This document shows, in pieces, positions 14,487 through 19,854 of a stretch of 19,854 nt of DNA. The position numbers were made by a program, and so were the translations under genes. Position 1 is the stretch's first letter. Every line of letters starts with the position of its first letter. The DNA lies in the NCBI GenBank assembly GCA_034435675.1, contig DAOTWP010000076.1, positions 1 through 19,854 on the forward strand, in the 5' to 3' direction. The notes under the pieces were generated by a model. That model was not told the origin of the DNA, made no database searches, and saw only the letters and a program-made list of their open reading frames with translations. This DNA is from DAOTWP01 sp034435675. Its GTDB lineage: Bacteria; Chloroflexota; Anaerolineae; Aggregatilineales; Phototrophicaceae.

Positions 14487-15443
14487 CTATTCCAGCGCGC
14501 AGGCGGTCAGCAGCGTTCGCAGCGCAAAGTCAGCCGCGAACATCTCCTCCAGTTCCGCGTCATAGAGATACCAGTTGGGGTCAGGCGCAGTGGCATCGCC
14601 CACGGGCACATTTGCGCGGCGCAGGACGAAACAACCGGTGAACCACTGCGGATCGCCGCTGATCCGGGTCACATTGAGCAGCGCGGGCACGGTGGCGTAG
14701 CTCGACCCTGCCGCGCCTTCGACCAACCCCGCAAGGCGCACATACAGCTTGACCGCCGCGACATTGGCAAAGCCGCTGGCGAAGTCTTCGAGGCTTTGCC
14801 CGTTGGGCGGGGTTTCCCAGTAGGCATAGGCGCGGGCATACTCGCCGCCCTGGATCATCGCGTAATAGGACACCAGCGCGAACTCCGGGCTGAGCTGGCT
14901 GGGCGCAAAGCCCGCACCGGGCGCGCACACATTATCCACCAGCTCAAGGTTAGTAATCGCCACGCTGTAGACCTCGGCGCTGTGGAGGTACCAGTTCGGG
15001 TCGGGCTGGTTGGCGTTCCCGCTGGCGACATTCGATTTCCACGCGGTGAAGCAGGCAATATAATGCGGCGGCGTGGCGTTGTCGCTGGCTTCGACGAACA
15101 GCATGACGGGAATGGACGCATACAGGCTGCCCGCTGTCGCCCCGACAATGACGGGCAGGCGGGCGACAACCTCGACATGCTCGGTGCTGGCAAAGCCCGC
15201 CGCGAACTGCTCGAAGGTCTGCTCATAAGGCGGGTTGCGCCAGTAGGCATAGGCGCGGGCATAGTCTTGCAGGTTGATGGCGTTGTAGTAGGAGGTCAGC
15301 AGCGCGATAGGGTCGGACTGGCTGGCATACGGAACCGCGTCCTCACTTTGTACGGCGGCTTGGGCGGCAGCAGGCGCGACGGTGAAACCGATCAGCATGA
15401 CGGCGGCAAAAACGATGCACAGGCGGGTTAAATAGAGGAACAT
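14487..15443 (-). CDS. Secreted protein with two tandem copies of one domain, 318 aa
   Basis: The start is placed at the ATG at 15443, where GGAAAGG precedes it and a Sec signal peptide begins: MFLYLTRL, a hydrophobic core, and cleavage near AAA before QAAVQ (residues 27/28). The mature protein is an internal duplication. Repeat 1 (about 44-180) and repeat 2 (about 190-318) share SYYxxI, YARAYAYW, a following NPP/TPP, FASGFA-like, SxYAxxP and PDPNWYL. Each repeat also keeps one Cys after its central strand (IACFTAW, TGCFVLR) and one near its end (NVCAPG, TACALE), which suggests a disulfide per repeat. The YARAYxYW pattern is reminiscent of NTF2-like/SnoaL-like secreted domains, but I cannot assign a family or function. 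A TATACT box lies at 15494-15499 on its strand. Confidence 0.82.
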   Translation of the reverse strand: MFLYLTRLCIVFAAVMLIGFTVAPAAAQAAVQSEDAVPYASQSDPIALLTSYYNAINLQDYARAYAYWRNPPYEQTFEQFAAGFASTEHVEVVARLPVIVGATAGSLYASIPVMLFVEASDNATPPHYIACFTAWKSNVASGNANQPDPNWYLHSAEVYSVAITNLELVDNVCAPGAGFAPSQLSPEFALVSYYAMIQGGEYARAYAYWETPPNGQSLEDFASGFANVAAVKLYVRLAGLVEGAAGSSYATVPALLNVTRISGDPQWFTGCFVLRRANVPVGDATAPDPNWYLYDAELEEMFAADFALRTLLTACALE

Positions 15444-15550
15444 CACGGAAACCCTTTCCAGATCAACCAGGACACAGGGCAGTTCTGTCTGTGAGTATAC
15501 CCGCGACATGCAAGCGAATGGTCAACGAACTGTAACTTTTGTGCTGCATG

Positions 15551-15670
15551 CGCCGATGCCCGCTCGCCGGATGGCGTGTGAACGCCGTTCACGGCGCTAC
15601 CGGGACGACCTTCACGGGCGCACCCGACCGCCAGCGCGTCGGGTGTGCCGATGAGGGTGAGGCATCGGCG
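15551..15670. repeat. 120-bp structured repeat element with 10-bp terminal inverted repeats (copy 1)
   Basis: The ends CGCCGATGCC (15551-15560) and GGCATCGGCG (15661-15670) are exact inverted repeats. Between them are a small stem CGCC-GGAT-GGCG (15565-15576), a stem near 15581-15598 ending ACGGCGCT, and a 12-bp stem 15617-15628 / 15638-15649 with one G.T pair. The right end also offers a competing stem, GCCGATG/CATCGGC (15647-15669). The 43 bp at 15591-15633 recur at 16273-16315 with one difference. The element stops exactly at the stop codon of the zinc-finger gene (15671). No gene lies in 15444-15670. Confidence 0.7.
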
Positions 15671-15904
15671 TTACAACGCGAGATCATACACTGGCGCCTC
15701 GATGACTCGTGCAGGTTCGGCATTTGACCAGATGAGCGCTTGCAGCTTTTCGACAATCTCCGGTGCGAAATAGGTTTCGCCGCATTGTTCACAGACCCAT
15801 GCTGGCACATTTTCCACCACCACCAGGCGGTTATCGAGCCATTGGGTGTAGCGGGTGGTCGTTTGGTTTACCTGCCCATGACAGACGTTACAGACGTTGG
15901 ACAT
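15671..15904 (-). CDS. YgiT-type zinc finger protein (MqsA N-terminal-like; antitoxin-like partner)
   Basis: This 77-aa protein has two CxxC knuckles, Cys5/Cys8 (SNVCNVCHG) and Cys38/Cys41 (WVCEQCGETYF), separated by a short beta region. That is the YgiT/MqsA N-terminal zinc-binding fold. In full MqsA antitoxins a helix-turn-helix follows; here only about 35 residues remain (IVEKLQALIWSNAEP onward), so the DNA-binding part is absent. The gene overlaps the upstream DUF4258 gene by one base (TGATG) and has its own AGGAGG, which indicates coupled translation. This pairing with DUF4258 recurs in bacteria and is commonly annotated as toxin-antitoxin-like; its activity is not established by sequence. 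Confidence 0.85.
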   Translation of the reverse strand: MSNVCNVCHGQVNQTTTRYTQWLDNRLVVVENVPAWVCEQCGETYFAPEIVEKLQALIWSNAEPARVIEAPVYDLAL

Positions 15905-16212
15905 CAGGGTTTCCTCCTGCGGTTATCTTCCCATTCATCCGGGTCGGGTTCGTATACTGTTATGATTTTAACAGACGCTGGCGGACAGCTTACCTGGATG
16001 TGCAGCGCTCGTCCTAAATCCGTCTTCCCATAGAGTAGACAACTTGGACCGTACTTATCTTGCGGGTACTCTTCGATGACCTCAGCACGGTTCACTGCTT
16101 GTTCGATTTCCGCACGGCTAACTTTGCGGATCGTCGTTCGTTCGACAGCATGCAGGGTGTATTGATATTCACCTTGCTCAAATGCCGCCCGAATAGCCGC
16201 AAGATCAGCCAT
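15904..16212 (-). CDS. DUF4258 domain protein (candidate toxin of a two-gene module)
   Basis: This small basic-acidic protein of 102 aa shows DUF4258 features: YQYTLHAVERTTIRKVSRAEIEQAV with the HA.ER motif in the first half, then EVIEEYPQDKYGPSCLLYG, LGRALHIQVSCPP and ITVYEPDPDEW at the end. The arrangement resembles the RelE/BrnT-like RNase folds in which a conserved His/Arg and the C-terminal VYEPD strand are retained. AGGAG lies 8 nt before the ATG. It is first in a two-gene operon with the zinc-finger protein. The module of about 0.55 kb is bracketed by direct copies of a repeat. Toxicity is inferred from the family and the pairing. Confidence 0.85.
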   Translation of the reverse strand: MADLAAIRAAFEQGEYQYTLHAVERTTIRKVSRAEIEQAVNRAEVIEEYPQDKYGPSCLLYGKTDLGRALHIQVSCPPASVKIITVYEPDPDEWEDNRRRKP

Positions 16213-16262
16213 TGCTCTTGCTCCTACGCCAAAAAGGAATGTTTGATGCCACCACCACTTCC

Positions 16263-16315
16263 AGCGCCGTGAACGGCGCTACCGGGACGACCTTCACGGG
16301 CACACCCGACCGCCA
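16263..16315. repeat. Partial second copy of the structured repeat
   Basis: The segment 16273-16315 matches 15591-15633 at 42 of 43 positions in the same orientation. It is preceded by a perfect stem AGCGCCGT-GA-ACGGCGCT (16263-16280). Copy 1 has the same stem with one mismatch and the loop TC instead of GA. The unit ends abruptly at CGCCA, losing the right arm of the large stem. It lies about 50 bp upstream of the DUF4258 start, in its promoter zone. Confidence 0.7.
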
Positions 16316-16336
16316 CATGAAATCCGCGCACAGTTC

Positions 16337-16531
16337 CTACGTCAGCGGAAACGGCGGTGAGTCTGCCACGGCGAGGTACATGACAATGTCCGCCAGCAGG
16401 TCAATATTTTCGGCGGGTCCAAACCCAGCGGTAACGAAGCAGTTTTCCGCCCAATCAACGCATGGTGCCAGTGTGATTTCCTGATTGAGCTACGCCCGCA
16501 GCTTTGCCCTGACCACAGCGCGCGTAACCAT
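16337..16531 (-). pseudogene. Small gene interrupted by an amber codon (64 codons)
   Basis: The ATG at 16531 lies 3 nt after the FmdB-type stop and has GGAG 6 nt upstream. The frame reads MVTRAVVRAKLRA, meets TAG at 16490-16492 as codon 14, and then stays open for 50 codons (LNQEITLAPCVDWAENC..., then DLLADIVMYLAVADSPP) to a second TAG at 16337. The part after the amber codon reads like a folded protein, so this is probably a recent nonsense mutation, most simply CAG to TAG. Sequencing error or amber read-through are alternatives. I do not recognise the family. Placement suggests coupled translation with the upstream gene. Confidence 0.5.
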
Positions 16532-16534
16532 TCT

Positions 16535-16915
16535 TCACTCCCCGGCTGGCGCAGGCGGCGGAGTATCGGCGCGCAGGTCGCGTTCGACGCTCTCCATGCT
16601 GTCGCCTTTGAGCAGGCGTTCGGTCGCTTCGTGGTAGACCGGCGGCGCATCCGGCACGCCCGCGCCCACCTGGCGGAACAGCTCGCCCACCTGGCGCGGA
16701 TCGCCCGCCTCCATCACCGAGAGCATCTCCTGTGACGACATATTAGCATAATCGCGCGCGGGCTTCTGGATAGCGACACTGCGAATCAGGCGCGTAAGCT
16801 GCTCGCTGCCGCAGTGCGGGCAGACTCTGGCGGTGGCGTCGTACTCGGCATAGGTTTTGTAGGACAGCGTCACGGCGCGTCCACAGGTTTTGCAGCGATA
16901 ATCGTAACTGGGCAT
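16535..16915 (-). CDS. FmdB-type zinc ribbon protein
   Basis: This 126-aa protein starts at the ATG at 16915, with GGAGA 8 nt upstream, and opens directly with the FmdB/CxxC-SSSS pattern MPSYDYRCKTCG. Cys8, Cys11, Cys32 and Cys35 (VCPHCGS) form a rubredoxin-like zinc ribbon. The aromatic YKTYAEYD between the knuckles is typical of the family. The C-terminal two-thirds is a helical and proline-rich extension (MSSQEMLSVMEAGDPRQ, VYHEATERLLKGDSMESVE). FmdB-type proteins were named from formamidase operons; most have no known activity, and a regulatory or nucleic-acid-binding role is the usual guess. It is transcribed away from the rhomboid genes. Confidence 0.82.
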   Translation of the reverse strand: MPSYDYRCKTCGRAVTLSYKTYAEYDATARVCPHCGSEQLTRLIRSVAIQKPARDYANMSSQEMLSVMEAGDPRQVGELFRQVGAGVPDAPPVYHEATERLLKGDSMESVERDLRADTPPPAPAGE

Positions 16916-17038
16916 GGGCTGGGTCTCCGGACAACTTGCTTCCATTATAAAAAATTCACCGCGCAGCCACCTGTTAGAAATGTATCAACAATTGCCCGGC
17001 GGTTCCAGCCAGCAATCGCCGCTGCGCCGCAGTTCCGC

Positions 17039-17044
17039 TACAAT
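17039..17044 (+). promoter_or_regulatory. -10 box of the rhomboid gene pair
   Basis: TACAAT at 17039-17044 has no good -35 at the usual distance. If used, the transcript starts near 17051, which excludes the ATG at 17043 and supports the start at 17079. Confidence 0.35.
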
Positions 17045-17078
17045 GAAACCAGTGTTACAGACCGTGAAGGCAACCGCT

Positions 17079-17951
17079 ATGCTCAACGATCCACCTCCGC
17101 AGTCCGCACCACACACCAGTCGCCCCCCGGCGACTCCCCCTGCTGACGACAGCGCAGGTGCGCAGACATCCGGCGCGGCGGGCGGCGCGGCAAAACGCAC
17201 GCGGGTCACGCTGCATATCCCGGCAGTGCGCCCCGTGGTGACTTATGCCCTGCTGCTGCTGCTGACCGGCGTCTACGCCTTGACCAACCTGAACGACAGC
17301 GCGCGGCAGACAGTGTTTGAGTTCGCGGCGCTCAACCGCCCGCTGATCGTGCTGCAAGGCGAATATCACCGCCTGCTGACGGCGGTCTTGCTGCACAGCA
17401 ACCTCGTCCACCTGCTGTTTAACCTGCTGACGCTGTACCTGTTTGGCAGCAGCATGGAGCGCATCTTCGGGCATCTGCGCTTCGGGTTGATCTTCCTGCT
17501 CGGCGGCATGGCGGGATCGGTGGTCAGCGCGATTGTCTCGCCGCCGGAAATGCTGGCATCCAGCGCGAGCGCGGCGCTGTGCGCAGTGCTGGCGGCAGAG
17601 TTCGTCTACCTGCTCAAGCACCGCACGCTGCTGGGCAGGCAGGGCTGGCGGCGGCGCTGGTGGGTGGTCATTTTCACCACGCTGACACTCGCTGTCGCGC
17701 TGGTCAGCAGCCTGAACACCCCCCTGGCGCCCGAAAACTGGGCGAACCTGGGCGGGCTTGCCGGCGGCATGATTCTGGCACGCTACATCGCGCCGGTGTT
17801 CAACCTCAAACGCCACCCGGTCTATGCCGACGCGCTGACCACCGAGGACATCAACCCGCTGCGGGCACGCTGGGAGCCAGTGTCCGCCTATATCGCCGCT
17901 TTGATCGGCATCCTGATCGTCGCCACGGCCATTTTACGTCCCTATGGATAA
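17079..17951 (+). CDS. Rhomboid family protein lacking the catalytic histidine (predicted inactive)
   Basis: This 290-aa multi-pass membrane protein starts at 17079, 8 nt after GAAGG. A proline/alanine-rich cytoplasmic tail (residues 1-40) precedes the first membrane segment. The rhomboid features are GEYHRLLTAVLLHSNLVHLLFN, with His106, His111 and Asn115 at the HxxxxHxxxN positions of membrane segment 2, and ERIFGHLRFGLIFLLGG. The usual GxSG is SASAAL here, keeping Ser164 but not the flanking glycines. The catalytic His of the last core segment is replaced by Asn223 in ENWANLGGLAGG, so the Ser-His dyad is broken. A pseudoprotease like the eukaryotic iRhoms, or a partner of the active paralogue next door, is inferred. 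The last 8 bp overlap the second rhomboid gene. Confidence 0.85.
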   Translation: MLNDPPPQSAPHTSRPPATPPADDSAGAQTSGAAGGAAKRTRVTLHIPAVRPVVTYALLLLLTGVYALTNLNDSARQTVFEFAALNRPLIVLQGEYHRLLTAVLLHSNLVHLLFNLLTLYLFGSSMERIFGHLRFGLIFLLGGMAGSVVSAIVSPPEMLASSASAALCAVLAAEFVYLLKHRTLLGRQGWRRRWWVVIFTTLTLAVALVSSLNTPLAPENWANLGGLAGGMILARYIAPVFNLKRHPVYADALTTEDINPLRARWEPVSAYIAALIGILIVATAILRPYG

Positions 17952-18882
17952 TCACCCGATGAACCCAGCTTCGCCGGAACCGACCCGGCGCAAACACCCG
18001 CTCGAACGCACTGCCGAAGAACACGCCGCGCAGAACCCCACCCTGCATCCCAGCGCCGGGTTCCAGCACAAAGCGCCGCGTCCCTATATCACCTACCTGC
18101 TGCTGCTGGTCAATATCGCCGTGTTCACGCTGGGCACGGTGCTCGGTCTGGAGGATGAATTCTTTCAGGTGGGCGCGAACAATCATGATCTGGTGCTGTG
18201 CCAGCAGTATTACGTCTATCGCGGCGGCTGCGTGCCAGCGGATGTCGGTGAGCGCCTGACCCGTTCACAGCAGCGTTTTGTCGCCCCCGGCGGCGAATTC
18301 TACCGCCTGTTCACGGCGATGTTCCTGCATGCGGGCATCGCGCATATCGCCTTCAACATGCTGGCGCTGTTCAGCTTCGGTCCGCTGATCGAACGGCTCT
18401 ATGGCAGGGGCTTGTATCTGCTGCTGTACCTGCTGGGCGGGCTGGGCGGCTCGGCACTCAGCGCCGTGCTGGGCAGTGCCGAGGCGGGGTCGGTCGGGGC
18501 GTCCGGCGCGCTGTTTGCGCTGTTCGGCGCGGAGATCGTCTTCTTCTACCGCCAGCGGCAAATCTTCGGCGCGGCAGGCAATGCGCAGTTACGCATGCTG
18601 CTGTTCTTCGCTGCTGCTAACCTGCTGCTGGGCTTCACGCCCGGTTCGAGCATTGACAACTGGGGGCATATCGGCGGGCTGGTCAGCGGTGTGCTGCTGG
18701 CATGGACGATCAACCCCACGCCGCAGGTGCGCCAGGTCTATGTGCAAGCGGGCGAGGGCGTGCGCCCCTATAACCTGATCACCGGGATTCAGCGCTCACG
18801 CCGGACGTTCGTCATCCTGCTGGTGTTCGCGCTGGGGCTGACCGCTTTCCTCGCGCTTGCCTATGTGCTGGTCAACCCGTGA
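17944..18882 (+). CDS. Rhomboid family intramembrane serine protease
   Basis: This 312-aa membrane protease has an intact dyad: Ser187 in VGASGALFALFGAE (GxSG) and His242 in NWGHIGGLVSG. His129, His134 and Asn138 in FLHAGIAHIAFNMLALF complete the oxyanion region, and GPLIERLYGRG follows as in the family. An N-terminal basic tail (~45 residues) precedes the first membrane segment. The loop after it is long (~65 residues) and carries two cysteines (LVLCQQYY, GGCVPAD) that may form a disulfide outside the membrane. Rhomboids cut transmembrane substrates within the bilayer; the substrate is unknown. The 5' end overlaps its inactive neighbour by 8 bp, and the 3' end overlaps the convergent DUF2304 gene by 87 bp. 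The ATG at 17959 is an alternative start. Confidence 0.92.
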   Translation: MDNHPMNPASPEPTRRKHPLERTAEEHAAQNPTLHPSAGFQHKAPRPYITYLLLLVNIAVFTLGTVLGLEDEFFQVGANNHDLVLCQQYYVYRGGCVPADVGERLTRSQQRFVAPGGEFYRLFTAMFLHAGIAHIAFNMLALFSFGPLIERLYGRGLYLLLYLLGGLGGSALSAVLGSAEAGSVGASGALFALFGAEIVFFYRQRQIFGAAGNAQLRMLLFFAAANLLLGFTPGSSIDNWGHIGGLVSGVLLAWTINPTPQVRQVYVQAGEGVRPYNLITGIQRSRRTFVILLVFALGLTAFLALAYVLVNP

Positions 18883-19239
18883 GGCAGACTGCTGCGCCCG
18901 CGCCTGTTCCAGTTCAAACCGCAGCAGCGCGATCTGCTGGGCGATGTCTTTGTTTTCCTGCGCCAGCCGGGTCAGCACGGTAGAGAAGTGCAGCAGGATG
19001 AACAGCATGAAGCCCAGCGCCACCAGAAACAGCGCGCTCGGCGGGTAAAAGATGCCGATCGCCGTTGCCAGCGCATCCAGCAGCGGGCGCGAGGCGCTCA
19101 ACACAATCAGCACGACTGCCGTCGCCAGCCACAGCAGCGAGTATTCTTCGCGCAGGCGGCGGCGGCGCACCAGCTCCAGCACAAACAACAGCATTGCCGC
19201 CGACCCGGCAACGCCAAACAACACCGCGCGATCAATCAT
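18796..19239 (-). CDS. DUF2304 family membrane protein
   Basis: This 147-aa protein starts at the ATG at 19239 with GGAGG 7 nt upstream; longer upstream frames lack such a site. It has three hydrophobic segments: AVLFGVAGSAAMLLFVLELV, then after the basic RRRRLREEYSLLW the segment LATAVVLIVLSA, then FLVALGFMLFILLHFSTVL. A helical, probably coiled-coil tail follows (LAQENKDIAQQIALLRFELEQ). The LREEYSLLWL and PPSALFL patterns are typical of DUF2304. Members usually sit next to dolichol-phosphate-mannose-type glycosyltransferases; none is visible here, although the upstream neighbour is cut by the window edge. The last 29 codons overlap the second rhomboid gene on the opposite strand. Confidence 0.85.
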   Translation of the reverse strand: MIDRAVLFGVAGSAAMLLFVLELVRRRRLREEYSLLWLATAVVLIVLSASRPLLDALATAIGIFYPPSALFLVALGFMLFILLHFSTVLTRLAQENKDIAQQIALLRFELEQARAQQSASRVDQHIGKREESGQPQREHQQDDERPA

Positions 19240-19444
19240 GATAACACCTCCGGCGAACCCGTTATGCACCTGTGCCGCGTCATTTAACCAGACTTGCGGC
19301 GTCTGCGCCAGCCAGCGCTGCCAGCCGGGTGCATGCGGATTTTGGGGCAAATGCCCACAGGACTCGCAAAGCAAACCGCAAAGCCGCTGTAGCTGCAAGC
19401 GGGCACAGGGCACTGCGCCCGCCCGGCGCAAGGCTGATTTCACT

Positions 19445-19508
19445 CCCAGAGACACAGAGGGCACGGAGAACCTGGTGTCAAGTTCTCTGTGTGCTCCGTG
19501 ACTCTGTG
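19445..19508. repeat. Imperfect 27-bp inverted repeat (ACAGAG-type element)
   Basis: The left arm (19445-19471, CCCAGAGACACAGAG...) and the right arm (19482-19508) pair at 21 of 27 positions around a 10-nt loop. The arms are themselves made of repeating CACRGAG units. Similar ACAGAG/CTCTGTG palindromes are scattered in many environmental bacterial genomes. It lies in the gene-free spacer 19240-19598, where I see nothing else, and may act as a transcript end. Confidence 0.6.
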
Positions 19509-19598
19509 GTTTTGAATGCAGCGCGCAGGCTTATCTGCTTTGCCTCAGTGCCGAATTCACCGCTGCCAGCCAGCGCCGCCAGCCCATACGTGGCAGGC

Positions 19599-19854
19599 TC
19601 ACAGCCCCGTGACAGGCTCTGCCGCCGGGAAGGTCATGTTCACCCGCGACAGCCGCACCGCGAGGGTCTGCCGGAACTGGCTGCAATCGGGCAGCGCATC
19701 GCCCTGCACGGTCAGGCGCAGCAGCCGCGCAAACTGCACCCATGACCCGGCATGCGGGCGCGTGATGTACGTGCGCCCTTCGTGCGGCTGCGCCAGCGAA
19801 AACAGATCCGACGGCTGCGTTTTGGGCAGCGGCACGGCAAGCCAGCCGCTCCAC
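19599..19854 (-). CDS. C-terminal part of an unidentified protein (5' end outside window)
   Basis: The frame is open from the window edge to a TGA at 19599-19601 and gives 84 residues, including DLFSLAQPHEGRTYITRPH, SWVQFARLLRLTVQG and LAVRLSRVNMTFPAAEP. Its composition is that of a soluble protein, unlike the alanine/arginine-rich alternative frame at 19531-19854. No family is recognised. It is on the same strand as the DUF2304 gene, 360 bp upstream of it, and separated from it by the inverted repeat. Confidence 0.5.
   Translation of the reverse strand, partial: WSGWLAVPLPKTQPSDLFSLAQPHEGRTYITRPHAGSWVQFARLLRLTVQGDALPDCSQFRQTLAVRLSRVNMTFPAAEPVTGL

Noticed and set aside
15551..15670. A tRNA or riboswitch, considered because of the multi-stem layout
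   Set aside because: The stem sizes, lack of tRNA consensus bases and presence of a second copy fit a repeat element better.
19240..19464. An N-terminal extension of the DUF2304 protein by 75 residues
   Set aside because: The family starts with the first membrane segment right after the ATG at 19239, which has a strong GGAGG site. The extension has no such site and is not family-like.

Overview
The window is about 60% GC and reads as chromosomal DNA of a free-living bacterium. A member of the Chloroflexota (Anaerolineae-like) is my best guess. It rests on general character only: a secreted solute-binding protein whose mature end begins QEATPE, an FHA/sigma pair, a DUF2304 protein, an FmdB-type zinc ribbon, a YgiT/DUF4258 pair, and dispersed palindromes centred on GGCATGCC. 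No rRNA, tRNA, CRISPR array, insertion sequence or phage gene was seen.

Layout. (1) 1-1213: a PadR-type repressor on the minus strand, cut by the window edge, with a near-perfect 14-bp dyad over its own promoter, then a hypothetical gene on the plus strand. (2) 1350-6527: a complete branched-chain-amino-acid-type (HAAT) ABC importer in the order binding protein, LivH, LivM, LivG, LivF, with its own promoter. The four membrane/ATPase genes overlap end to end. LivG and LivF share 83 bp that include a 15-bp tandem repeat read in two frames. (3) 6599-7828: an FHA-domain protein and an ECF-like sigma factor. (4) 7829-8532: 700 bp without genes, filled with palindromes and short repeats. (5) 8533-10559, minus strand: a radical SAM enzyme preceded by a palindrome-rich leader, and a single-domain response regulator. 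(6) 10898-15443, minus strand: an MFS transporter, an ABC-F protein with a strong promoter and a ~300-nt structured leader, and a secreted protein made of two copies of one domain. (7) 15551-16315: a DUF4258/YgiT-zinc-finger gene pair bracketed by direct copies of a structured repeat. (8) 16337-16915: an FmdB-type zinc-ribbon gene followed by a small gene broken by an amber codon. (9) 17079-18882: two overlapping rhomboid genes, the first lacking the catalytic histidine. (10) 18796-19854: a DUF2304 membrane protein that overlaps the second rhomboid tail to tail, and the C-terminal end of an unknown gene.

The importer is the one clear multi-gene pathway. The FHA/sigma, rhomboid/rhomboid and DUF4258/YgiT pairs are probably two-gene operons by spacing or overlap. 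The points most worth following up are the bracketed DUF4258/YgiT module, the active/inactive rhomboid pair, the covarying GGCATGCC palindromes, the ABC-F leader, and the short reading frame upstream of the radical SAM gene.
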